Shown here piece after piece: positions 24,060-33,499 of a DNA stretch of 64,000 nucleotides (its first letter is position 1; each line of letters opens with the position of its first letter). Both the position numbers and the translations under genes were made by a program. The DNA is taken from NCBI GenBank assembly GCA_001692895.1, contig KV748205.1:1-64000 (forward strand). The letters are read 5' to 3'. Source of the stretch: Cenococcum geophilum 1.58. Taxonomy: Eukaryota; Ascomycota; Dothideomycetes; Gloniales; Gloniaceae. Below the pieces are notes generated by a model, which worked only from the letters and a program-made list of their open reading frames with translations, was not told the DNA's origin and made no database searches.

Positions 24060-24350
24060 TTATAAATGCCCTATAGGGCCCAGTAAACCCCCCCTCCCCT
24101 ACCTCCTCCTCCTCCCCTACCCCCCCCTCTCTACTCCTTATCCTCCTCCGCCTCCTCCTTATATAGAACCGCCAAGTTACGGTGCAACTCTATGGAGTTA
24201 TGGTGCAGCTCCGTAAAGTCATAGTGTAGCTTTGCAATCTACTAAAGCCGCGTAGAGCGGGAACGGACGTAGGCGGGCGGGGCCTCTTCCTCTTCCTCTT
24301 CCTCTTCCTTCCCCTCCCCCTTCTCCTCCTCCTCCTCCTTATCGTCGTTG
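24060..24350. repeat. CT-rich low-complexity tract
   Basis: Pyrimidine-rich plus strand (CCTCCTCCTCC, CTTCCTCTTCC) around 24085-24340, with two short GCCCTATAGGGC palindromes at about 24030 and 24068. No gene is seen. Confidence 0.7.
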
Positions 24351-25400
24351 TTATCGTTATCGGCGGTAGCGGCAGCGGGAGGCGCCGAGGTGCGGAAGGA
24401 AGGGCCGCCGCGGCGGACTGGTAGGGTGGTAGTAGTAGCGGTGGTAGCTACGATTATCTCTATTAGTTATACTTTTACCATTTATATTACTAACTTACGG
24501 GCTTGGAAGGAGCAGCGCGCCCCTTCGCTACTATAATAGCAGTTAGCACAGCTGCCGCGTAGCTAGCCTATAACTAGCACACACTCCATAAACGGGCCAC
24601 TACCCCGTATATACAACGTATAAGCCTACGGGGCTACCATACCCCGGCTTTACGCTAGGGCGGCCTCTGTATTTAGGGCCCTAGCCTCTAAACGGACCCC
24701 CTAGTAGACGCCAGGAGCTCTACCTAGGCTAGGAACCTACCGTAGAGACATACCCCGGACGCGCGGCAGGGGATATAGCGCCCGCATTATGGCTATATTA
24801 GCAGCGGCGGCTTTAGCGGCGGCAGCGAGCGCGGTAGGTAGGGGATTTTAAGGGGGGAGGGCAGGAAGGGCAGCGGGCGGCTAATTAATTGCCGTGAAGC
24901 TAGCCGGGCCAAGCACTACGGGAGCAGCGCTAGTAGTGGCGGCGGCGGCGGCCGAGGCAGCGGGGAGGGGGGAGGTAGCAGGGAGGGGCCTAGCGGCAGC
25001 AGCAGCCGCAGCAGCTATTCATAGGTTAGTATATTCCCGCGGTTCTCTTTACGGTGCTAATACTTACCAGTACGCTTATCTACTAGGACCGAAGTCCCAT
25101 ATAAAGGCGGCGCAGCCCTACGCGGGGGGGGCACGGAGGAGTAACGGCGGCTGGGTGCGGACATAGCGGCGGTGGTAATAGTGATAGTAGTAGTGGTGGT
25201 GGAGGAGCAGGAGCAGGAGCAGGAGCAGCAGCGGTAGCGGCAGCAGAAGCAGGAGTGGCAGCGGCAGCGGCAATAAGAGTAGGAGTAGACGATGCAGCAG
25301 CAGCAGCAGCAGTAATAGTAATGGTGGTGATAGTGGTGCTATTACTTAAGGAAGAAGACGACGACAACAACAACAACGATATAAATAGCTATTATTAATA
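24351..25400. other. GC-rich trinucleotide-repeat island, no gene called
   Basis: Composition changes abruptly to GC-rich with GCG/GCA/GTA triplet runs (24360-24450, 24800-25010, 25160-25380). The frames here encode only Ala/Gly/Ser/Thr runs on either strand, and none has the structure of a gene. CA and CG are frequent, so this stretch has escaped RIP or is younger than its surroundings. Confidence 0.5.
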
Positions 25401-25489
25401 TACGTCACGTGATTAATTATGTAAATCTATATTACGCGATTATCGTATAAAGGCAGCTTTACGTCACCATAAGGTAGCTACATAAATTC

Positions 25490-25625
25490 TATAGTAGTAC
25501 GGTAGTAGTGCGGCAGTAGTAGGGCAGTAGTAGGGTAGTAGCAGGGTAGTAGTAGGGCAGTAGTAGGTAGTAGAGGGTAGTAATAGGCAGTAGAGGCAGT
25601 AATAGGCAGTAAAGGGCAGTTAAAG
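25490..25625. repeat. AGTAGGG array, copy 2
   Basis: Units of AGTAGTAGGGC/T like those at 23845 and 26400, degenerating to GGCAGTAATAGGCAGT. The AAAAGCCCGCC block does not follow; an A/T homopolymer tract begins instead at 25639. Confidence 0.7.
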
Positions 25626-26395
25626 CTTTAATACTCTAAAAAAAAAAATTTTTTATTTTTATTTTATATAAATATATATAAAAGTATTAATACCCTTTAT
25701 AATAGTCCTTATAGTAGGGTCTTTAGTATATATAATTATCTTATATAATATTTTTAAAAAAAGATTTTAATTTTAAATATAAAATGTATTCTATAATATA
25801 AAGTACTCTTTATAATAGTAAAAGTAGTACTATATAAAATTAGATTAAAGGTAAAAATAAAAGTTGTAGCTATAGTTAAAGTAGTAAAGTTAGTAAATTA
25901 AAAAAGAATTAATATAGTATATAAAAAGGAATAATAATAGTATTAGTATTAAAATAGAACTAGAAATAAAATTTTTTTTTTAAAATAATAATAATAAAGG
26001 TAGAAATAGTAATGTCTATATAAGTAGAGGTTATAAATATTATTATTAGATAAATGGCGTAAAGCGTATACGGCAGGGGCTATATAGTATAGTGTAGGTT
26101 ACCTAACTACCTACGGCCTAATAAATAGCCCGACCTTTACTACCCCTTTTTTTCCCCTTTAGTAGACTAGATTAAGACACGAATTAATTAAGAACTAGAA
26201 CTACTATATTATAATTATAGTACCCCCCTAGGTAATACCGATAAGTAATAATAATAATAATTAAGTAATTAAAGTAGTAGTAGGAAATTAGTAGATATAA
26301 TAATAGTAAAATAGTAGTATATAAATAGTAATAAAGATATAATAAAAGTAATAAAAATAGTAAAATAGTAAAATAGTAAAATAGTAAAATAGTAT
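25626..26395. other. Very AT-rich non-coding stretch
   Basis: Runs of A and T (25639-25660), ATA and AATAGT repeats. Open frames on the minus strand over 26184-26699 are Tyr/Leu/Thr low-complexity products of the AGTAGT array, not genes. No domain is recognisable. Confidence 0.6.
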
Positions 26396-26574
26396 AACAG
26401 TAGTAGTAAGTAGTAGTAGGCAGTAGTAGGGTAATAGTAGGGTAGTAGCAGGGCAGTAGCAGGGTAGTAGTAGGGCAGTAGTAGGCAGTAGAGGGCAGTA
26501 ATAGGTAGTAGAGGGCAGTAGTAGGGCAGCAGTAGGGCAGAATGAGTTTATAAAGCCAAAAGCCCGCCGCAGGC
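26396..26574. repeat. AGTAGGG array plus AAAAGCCCGCC block, copy 3
   Basis: Units of AGTAGTAGGG run to about 26540. The block around 'gagtttataaagccaaaa', ending GCCCGCC at 26568, is the counterpart of 23938-23965. Confidence 0.7.
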
Positions 26575-26668
26575 GCGAGAATTCCGTTAAATTTCCCCAA
26601 GGAACCAAATTGCTGGCTGTAAGTCAGCAATTTGGAAATTTTCCTTGGAAAATTTAACGGAATTCTCG
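26575..26668. repeat. 94-bp foldback (near-perfect palindrome)
   Basis: The arms 'gagaattccgttaaattt'...'ccaaattgctg' and their inverse pair over about 40 bp with a loop of about 9 bp (GCTGTAAGT). It sits exactly where the interior insert ends and the MULE right end resumes (26669). It may be a tiny MITE or a terminal hairpin of the insert. Confidence 0.8.
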
Positions 26669-26825
26669 TCTTATATAAACCGTGTTTAGGTTTTCCCACA
26701 AATCTCGCTAAAGTCTCTCAGACCAAGAAAACGATTACCGTCCTAAATCAGCTTAGCGGACGGTGCGGATATTCCTATATCCGCAATCGATTTCTTGGTC
26801 TGAGCTTCTGAGGTAACTGCAGGCC

Positions 26826-26860
26826 CTAGCTAGCACGATTTTACCGGCAAGCCCCAAAAC
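26826..26860 (+). repeat. Repeat X, right half of the interrupted copy
   Basis: CCTAGCTAGCACGATTTTAC and the following CAAGCCC.AAAAC match 33587-33622. This is the continuation of 14470-14553 across the 12.3-kb composite. It marks the left border of the gene-bearing island. Confidence 0.7.
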
Positions 26861-27155
26861 GAACTAGGCATGGGCATCCCAATTCTCTAGTGGACCAACA
26901 TCTGATAATACAAGTAGAGGGCAATGCAGATCTCCACTAGGCAATTGCGCACTTTGAGGCAATTGGCGCCCAATAAGATTTTAGAGGTGAGTTTTGTGGG
27001 CGGGAGCTGATATCATATCCCCTCAGCTGAAGCCCAGCCATCTCCTGCTGCCTAGATTGCCAAGCTACAATTCTTGGCGCGTTGGATATAAAGCATTCGC
27101 CTGCCTCGGCTCAGCATTTAAATTCGAAGATCTTAAGGATATTGTATTGAACGTA

Positions 27156-28268
27156 ATGGTATCTCGAGCAGAGAGCTTCGAAGTCGTTCAGAAAGAAGCC
27201 GGCATCATGGAAAAGAAGCCCGAACCGGTTGGACAACACGCCACTTCCGCTGAGATCAATCAACCAGTCGAACTCCCGACGAAGGGACAAGTAGCCTGCG
27301 AATGCTCGTGCACATGTTGTGCTCATCAAACAAACGCACCGGCGAATACACAAGGCGCCGAGCCGACAAAAGAGCAAGCTGAGAAAACAAAGCTTGACGC
27401 AGCTAACGACTATGATGTTGAAGACCGTCACCGTCGAGCCCGCCCTCGCCGTCGACTATCTTACTCTCCAGTCCGAATCTACTCCCCTCAGCCAGTCATC
27501 TTCCGCAACCGCTCACCGTCACCACCTCGCCGTTCCATGATTGACGAAGTATCCTCTCACCTAGAGCTAATTCCAGCCCTGAAAGCTCAAGCTGCCGAAA
27601 CCAAGGGCGACGTACCTTTGGACCGATCCGTCCGCATCGAGCCCTTTCACAGCAAAGTCTACGTCACCACGCACGCGGCCACACCGGTCGATTTCCGGCA
27701 CTGGCTACCTCTCCTTGCTTACGCGACACCAGAAAAATGGTACGGATTTACCGACGCCAAATCATTAGATCTTCTAGTTGACCTCCTAGCCGGAGTTCCT
27801 GCCATGACCGCAAAGTACATGCTGCCGCCTGTGGAGAATGCTCGTGCGCTTGCTCTGAACGTGCCTGCGGTCGCTGCCTCTGCGGCGTTGCGTCTCGAGC
27901 CAGATGATGGCGAGGAGGGCATCTCATTGCTATATCTTTCTGTACAGAAGAGCATTATTGCCCCTCAAGATTACAATGAATGGTATGACCGCGGTGGGCG
28001 CCGGCCAGTTCCGGATATGACTAGGGAAGGATCGGTGACTGGCATGCCCATATATAGGGTTGTCAGGAGTGGGAGCCGACAGGCTGCGGCATCGCAGGCC
28101 TTCTACACCGCAGGTGGGAGTGGGTGGTCAACTGTTTTCACGTGCGTGGTAGCAGACAAAGTCGAGGCTGAGGGAATCCCCCCTGCCGCAAAGTTGTTTC
28201 AGAGGGTAAAGAGTTTAGGAGAGCTTATTGAAGATAGCGGGGATGGGAAAATCAGAGTTTTATATTAG
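27156..28268 (+). CDS. Uncharacterised fungal protein with Cys cluster and Arg/Ser-Pro-rich linker
   Basis: This is the only long uninterrupted gene with normal codon use in the window. From the ATG at 27156 (G at -3) it encodes 370 residues; an in-frame ATG at 27207 (A at -3, G at +4) would give 353 and may be the true start. The frame stays open upstream to 26994 without an ATG. There is no signal peptide and no membrane segment. Residues 48-55 form a Cys cluster (CECSCTCC). Residues 92-127 are basic with SP/RS steps (RRRLSYSPVRIYSP, RSPSPPRRS), like a nuclear or phosphorylated linker. From about 130 to the end is a compact domain (RHWLPLLAY, PEKWYGF, NEWYDRGGRRPVPD, FQRVKSLGELI) that I do not recognise. 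It has no intron and no repeats. It neighbours HET pseudogenes on the opposite strand. Its function is unknown. Confidence 0.75.
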   Translation: MVSRAESFEVVQKEAGIMEKKPEPVGQHATSAEINQPVELPTKGQVACECSCTCCAHQTNAPANTQGAEPTKEQAEKTKLDAANDYDVEDRHRRARPRRRLSYSPVRIYSPQPVIFRNRSPSPPRRSMIDEVSSHLELIPALKAQAAETKGDVPLDRSVRIEPFHSKVYVTTHAATPVDFRHWLPLLAYATPEKWYGFTDAKSLDLLVDLLAGVPAMTAKYMLPPVENARALALNVPAVAASAALRLEPDDGEEGISLLYLSVQKSIIAPQDYNEWYDRGGRRPVPDMTREGSVTGMPIYRVVRSGSRQAAASQAFYTAGGSGWSTVFTCVVADKVEAEGIPPAAKLFQRVKSLGELIEDSGDGKIRVLY

Positions 28269-29282
28269 TCGTGAAAAGGCGTTAATTAGAATCAACAGTT
28301 AACTTTCTTATCTGGTTGTAGCACTGATTTTAAATAGCGCCATCCTAGTAGAGATCTACATCTTAGGAGATGCAGGTGTAGACATTTCGATAATGTAGCC
28401 GCCGCAGGAACTACTGGCATATAACCCGAAGCAGATTTCAAGCGTTCCTTACGTGTTCAGCTAGGAAAAATCAAGTTTTGTTTTCAAACGAAGAGCCCTG
28501 AAACCTTTACAATCTTGAAACCCCCAAACACAAACCCTTCTAAAGGTAACATAGGTGACAATTAGAAATAAGAATACAAAAGATCATTTTCCGTATGATA
28601 ACCCCTGCTCAATAATCAGTTCTCCTATATCTCATCCCCTTAAAACCCTTATTAGAGTTTTAAATTACTATAGAATTAGTAGGGTTTTATTATTGCTTGC
28701 TTGATAGGTGTTTGCACCTTGCCATTTATAGGTCGGCGTGGAAAAATGTCATAAATAGGCTTAGCGGTTGCCTAAAAGGGCTTATTATACTATTTATATT
28801 ACCTTAACCACTAGAAATTAACTCTAAAACCACTAAATGTCTATTACTAACTACCACTGCTACTAAATTAACTATATATAAGCAATAAACAAGCAGGTAA
28901 GCAAGCAAGCCGTTCCTTTGCTTGCTTGCTTGCCCAAAATGAGGCCTCTTGTTTGCTTATTAGCAAGTCTGTGCAGTAGGAAACGTAATATACCACCAGT
29001 CAGGGCGTCTACCAAACATTGTCCAACTCTCAACGAAAGACAAATGTCTGGTGAGCTAAATCAGGCAAACTGAAATATAGAGACTTTGTATATAGAAGTT
29101 ATATAAGTAGGATTAGGCAAAATACTCCAGGCCATAGTAGTTAATAAATATACCGAGATTAGTGAGCAGCATCCTAAGAAAATGCGATAGATAATAGGGA
29201 ATAAATAGAGGGAATGTTCAGATCGACGAAGCAAGATATTCAGTGCGCTTTGTTGTGTCCCATCAGTACACTCCAAACATGT
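28269..29282. other. Intergenic region with a GCAAGCAAGC hairpin
   Basis: No gene is visible. At about 28880-28965 the arms 'aagcaggtaagcaagcaagc' and 'gcttgcttgcttgc' (with outer AAACAAG/CTTGTTT) form an imperfect hairpin, perhaps an old foldback element. 28600-28860 is AT-rich. It separates the 3' ends of the intact gene and the HET relic. Confidence 0.55.
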
Positions 29283-30540
29283 TTAAATCAGAATTACATC
29301 TAGGTAGTCGGCAGCGTAAGCCGTAGCGAAAGCTTCACCATCCATGATGCTGTGAATGAAACACTCCCCAACGACACTGAACCTGTGCTTCCCCGCATTA
29401 CAAAATATATATGGTACGGAGCGCCCGAACAGATAAATTTTGTCGTCGAAAGCCTGTCGCGTGGCCCAAGTCTGATGTACTGTGCCCCTTAGTATGAGAA
29501 ATGCGCCCTGCACAAGTCCACCGTTTTCCGATTTCAGACTGGTTTGAAATCTCTTCGTAGAGAGGTTGCGGGATTTCGGAGATTTTGGGATGGGAAGGCT
29601 GACAGTTTCCCTTCGCGGAGTTTCTGTAGTTTTTGCACCAGACCTGGCGACTTCTTGTCTTGAGACATGGATTCACCAAGCCATTCCGGATACTCAAGAT
29701 AATACCGGTCCACAGATTGGATATCAATTCGGTCAGATAGTGGTGCTTGACATGTGGAAACTGATCTGAAGTAGGCCGGGTAGATGTTCTCAGGCTTGGT
29801 TCGATCATATGTAGTGTTTCATGGTCTCGTTCTTGAGTTCCTTTATCCAATCGGCACACTGCTTTCTTCAGTCGGCGAGACTCCCTTGGTATTGAGTGGA
29901 ATCATATGGGGACTTTATTGGGGGGGGGTCCTAGGATGATCAACTTTTTCCTTCTGTAAGTCATATCAGGCTTCGAGTTCAACATAGCATGATATCTCGA
30001 AGGATTCTCACCTGTTTCATGCAGGCTGATCGAACTGTCAACCCGATCCTTCCGCCAATTTGGGATCTAGGACGTAAGGCCAAGAGACCGCTACTGTTCC
30101 CGGACCTGCGATAGCAATGCCAAGCTTCTGTGCTTCTCAATGAAGTCTTTCACAATGTCGATATAAAGACCAGCAACTGACATGTCATGGTCCACCTCTA
30201 GCCGCTCCTGTTCTGGCACAAGACTCTGGGGGGAATAAACTCTATCATGATCCGACACTGGAATTCGCAACGACTCAACCGGAACGCATTCGAAAGGCGA
30301 GTGAACAATGATATGTTTGGCTCGATTCGGGTAATATTCCGGACACAGCGTAACTCAGGCCTGAAAGAAGGGATTTTCTCAAGGGGGCCACGAGTAAGAT
30401 AGGCCTCAGCATCGACCAAATTTTACCAGGGGACGGAAGCGGTGCTACAATAGATTTCGGCATCCCGAGATCGAGCAATTTTCTGAATTGCCCAAGCACA
30501 TTGGTAGTAAGGTTGAGAGCGACAGATTAGTTGATCACAG
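29283..30540 (-). pseudogene. HET-6-like gene, C-terminal remnant
   Basis: The minus strand holds the second half of a HET-6-type protein in pieces. At 30426-30515 is YYQCAWAIQKIARSRDAEIY followed by ASVPW, the part just after the HET domain, ended by a TAA at 30423-30425. After a frame change, about 30050-30170 reads VAGLYIDIVKDFIEKHRSLALLSQ and then the IPNW step that corresponds to the family's usual PSWVPDW. The end (29283-29513, another frame) gives SVVGECFIHSIMDGEA, the family's typical C-terminal glycine-containing block. The N-terminal HET domain is absent; homology begins right at the 3' end of the next HET gene. There are several stops and frame changes, so it is a dead fragment. 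HET proteins trigger cell death on fusion of incompatible hyphae. Confidence 0.8.
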
Positions 30541-33016
30541 AAGTTGGTGCAGTAGGCAACAATCCTAAGTCCAGGCACCCATCAACCACCCACCGCTGGT
30601 CCCCGTGCAAAGTCTCACCCCAAGTCATCAGGTCGATATTATACCTGAAATCCTCCGTTAGCCTAGCCGCGACTGCATGGTCTGTCTCCCACTGTATCCA
30701 CACCCGGCACAAGCCCCGCGTCCACAGCACGTCCTCTCGGCCCTGCGCGGACTGCCCGTTGCTAGCAGCATACACCTCTTCCTTCCGCTGACACAAGCCC
30801 TTGACCATCAATGCTAACTCCGGCCCATCATGTCGGTCGAAGCGGCTGCGTATGATGGCGGGCAGCTCGTCGCCACTGCATGCGGACTTCCAGATGGCCG
30901 ACCAGGAGTCCTCTGACTCTGGCTCCGAGTCAGGGTCCGGGATGTACTCCACGCGGTACCACTTCGTCAGATTGCGCGCGATAGGGATCCAGAAGCGCGG
31001 CTCGAGCGGCTTGCGGCCGGGGTGTAACTGGATGCCCGGGTACTGCACGTGCAGGCCATTGCGCGTCAGGAAGGACAGGCGCTGCTCGGAGACGAAAAGA
31101 GGGCCCGCGAGGTCGCGGCTGCGCTTGCACATCCACAAGCTCGGGGCCCACGCAAGTCCCCTGACCTGCAGTTTGGGGCCGGGCAGGAAGATCATTCCCG
31201 GTGGAATGCCGAGGTGCTGGTCGAGCAAGTCGAGAAACTCCACCATGCGCTTCTCGGCTATCTCGGCGTTGCTGGCTGCCTCTACTCTCAAGAGCGGGAG
31301 TGGGTCGATGTCGAGGAGACGAGCGAGGCATAAGGTTTCGTCTTCGATGCGAGATGCTTCTCGCCACTGCATGGACTGCCAGATGTGGGCGACTTGTTCA
31401 TGCTCGGCCGCGCCGCTTCGTTTCTTTGTCGAGTGCAAGTCGTCTATCTTGTTTCTCATACTAAAGATGTAGGGGCTGAAGAGCCAGCCGGCCTTGTAGA
31501 CATGATGCTCTCGATGAAGAGGGTTTTGCTTCGCTTTGACGTAGCGTCGCCGGAGGTCTTTCGCCGAAAGCAGCCCGTCCTTGAAATCGAAGTGAAGGTT
31601 CCGTGCTCGGACACCTTCTGGAAGTGTCCACATTCGCGTGGACCAAATGCCGGTATTTATGCGGATAATGGCTTCCAACGTCTTCCGGGAAACTAGATGT
31701 TGTTCGAAGGGTGGAATCGAGCACAAGGATGGTGTAGGCAAGCGAATATACCTGACCCATCATCTGTATTGCTTTGTTCTTTGTCTCGAGTGGCTGAGGA
31801 ACACATATCGAGTCGATCCAAAAAGGCAAGTCCTTTGTGTCCGGATCCTTCTTGAGGGTATCTCTAAGGCGGATAAGTTGACATCTTGGGATTCCGTTTC
31901 CTTCGGACGGACCCATACAGTCTGACCAAGCATGAGAGATAGCAACGAATCGAGGTTGCTCTATCGACTCTATCAAGCCATCATCTGAGTCAGAGCATGG
32001 TCGGTTCAGAACGTATTCGGTCAAACGGAACTCCTCCGTGTTGCTGAACCTCAGTAGAGGAATGTTGCCGGTGGCAACAATTCTGATCAACTCCTTTTCA
32101 TCAGGGAGGAGGCGGCCTGAGTTGCTGTTTCGGAAAAGGCATTGGCTCGTGTGCTGGCCGTATGATTGCCAAGGATTAAGCTGGCACTTCTGTGAATTGC
32201 AGGTAGAGTGATCGAGCTGCTTGACGGGTTGAAATGAGCTGATATAGTACATGCTGCTTAAATCCCCAGCTGTCACGCTGATTCTTCGAACCTCGTGAGG
32301 GCACCATCCCATCTTCATCATACGCCGGCAAAGCAGGTTGCTGAAGCCCCAAGAGCGCTGATCCGTCACACGATCTTGCCAGTTTCCGTAGGGCTCAGCA
32401 TCGTCCTTCGACCTGGCCCAGGGTCTATGTCTGGCACGGAATCGATCCAATGTTTCCCCCAAGATGCCAAATGAGAGGCATAACTCGGGGTGCTGGGCTC
32501 GAAACAGAGTGTTTCCATCCCGAGGCGGAATTTCATCGGGGAAGTCCGGCTCACAATCGAGTTCTTTTTCATGATCATTGTCAGAGCACCAGGCCAGGAC
32601 AAAGGTCCTTGCCTCATCGAGTGCAAGGCTGGCTCTCACTCGATGATACCTTTCCGGTCTTCGGACAACAGAGAGGGTCTGCGCGTCGCTTTCGGTGCGA
32701 TTTGAGGAGACTTTTCAAACAAACTGACGGGATCCTCTGTGTTGACTTCCTTTATGCCATGGCGGTGGCGGATAAACTGCCCTAAATCCACATCTTCATT
32801 TAATACCTGAGCAAGTAGAGCAAAAAAGAGCCAGGATTGAAGGAAGCCTGGGGATTTGTCCTCCGGCAGATGGCCGGGACCGGATTGTAGAAGCTGAGTG
32901 ACGGAACAATTGAGGGATTTGGGAAGGGAGAAGAAGTCGTCAGGTGTATATCTGCGAGGTTCCGCCACAAATGGGACGTGGATATGTTCAGTGTCTTGCT
33001 GGGGAAGATGATCCAT
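30527..33016 (-). pseudogene. HET-domain (heterokaryon incompatibility) gene with two frameshifts
   Basis: Start ATG at 33014-33016 (MDHLP). Three overlapping minus-strand frames together cover about 830 residues of a long HET protein. Frame one (33016-32636) is the N-terminal region (FLQSWLFFALLAQVL). Frame two (from about 32650) has SLALDEARTFVLAWCSDND and then the HET domain: RFVAISHAWSD near 31920-31950, PFWIDSICVPQP near 31790-31830, and KAIQMMGQVYSLAYTILVLD near 31720-31780. Frame three (to 30527) continues with WSTRMWTLPEGVRARNL. The first shift at about 32649 behaves as a one-base loss and leads to TGA at 32636. The second, at about 31706, behaves as one extra base and restores the first frame. 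No intron fits. It is probably a pseudogene; sequencing error is the alternative. Base composition is normal, so it is not RIP-damaged. Confidence 0.82.
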
Positions 33017-33499
33017 AGCCAGTTAAAAGTCCATACGATGCGCCCAATTCATAAAATATCTATTGAAACAGGTATCGCATCAGATGTGTTGCAAATGTCG
33101 TCATAAAGAGATCTGAGGGGTTTAAGTATTGGGGAGTGTATTTGGAAGACGAGGCTGTAGGCAACAATGCGACACATGATTATCTCGTTCCTAGACCTTC
33201 ATCCGAGGTTTAACCGCGCACTAAACCGTTCTGGGTCAAACCTTCGTGAGAAGGTCTGGTATACGGTTCGGATTTTAGATGCGGGGTATGATGGTCCAAA
33301 TATACCTACTTTGAGCTTGATTATATTAACACCTATAACTCCTAAAACTATTCTTAATGACTAGAATAACTAAATTAAACTATTGATTTGTAGGCCATGG
33401 AGCTAAAGCTATTAGATAGTGCATATGAAGCTATTAATTGATTGGGGGTTGATTGATTAATTAGTCTGTGTCGTGTCTTGATGGAGTGCGCGTGCCTAC
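33017..33499. promoter_or_regulatory. Upstream region of the HET gene
   Basis: Non-coding. A short plus-strand frame at 33167-33364 shows no domain and poor codon structure. The region would contain the HET gene promoter (minus strand), but no specific element can be named. Confidence 0.3.

Larger units (their letters stand above)
14554..26816. mobile_element. 12.3-kb composite with Mutator-like (MULE) ends
   Basis: The left terminus TTACCTTAGCGAGCTTAGAC (14554-14573) is the near-perfect inverse of the right terminus (26798-26816; one small indel and transitions). The flanking 9-bp duplications are CTATAGGCC (14545-14553) and CTGCAGGCC (26817-26825), differing by two RIP-type transitions. 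A 9-bp duplication is characteristic of the Mutator superfamily. The outer 1.2 kb at the left and the last 148 bp at the right match the complete 1.74-kb element at 20650-22386. So the composite is that element type with about 10.9 kb inserted between 15767 and 26668. No Mutator transposase is visible. The interior carries a dead Helitron and low-complexity DNA. Confidence 0.75.

Noticed and set aside
24894-25376. Ala/Gly- and Ser/Thr-rich frames in the GC-rich island
   Set aside because: Triplet-repeat low complexity on both strands; no gene structure.
26184-26699. 171-codon minus-strand frame
   Set aside because: Derived from the AGTAGG array and AT-rich repeats, crossing the foldback; Tyr/Leu/Thr only.
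26994-27155. Extension of the intact gene upstream to 26994
   Set aside because: The frame is open but has no ATG before 27156; a TTG start is not expected in a fungal nuclear gene.
30801-31472. 223-codon plus-strand frame opposite the HET gene
   Set aside because: It is the antisense shadow of the conserved HET coding sequence; composition follows the minus-strand codons.
31696-31756. A 59-base GT...AG intron in the HET gene that might explain the frame change
   Set aside because: It would delete VYSLAYTILVLDST, a conserved HET block, and would not lead into the correct next frame.
33167-33364. 65-codon plus-strand frame upstream of the HET gene
   Set aside because: Short, no domain, ends in AT-rich repeat-like DNA; not supported as a gene.
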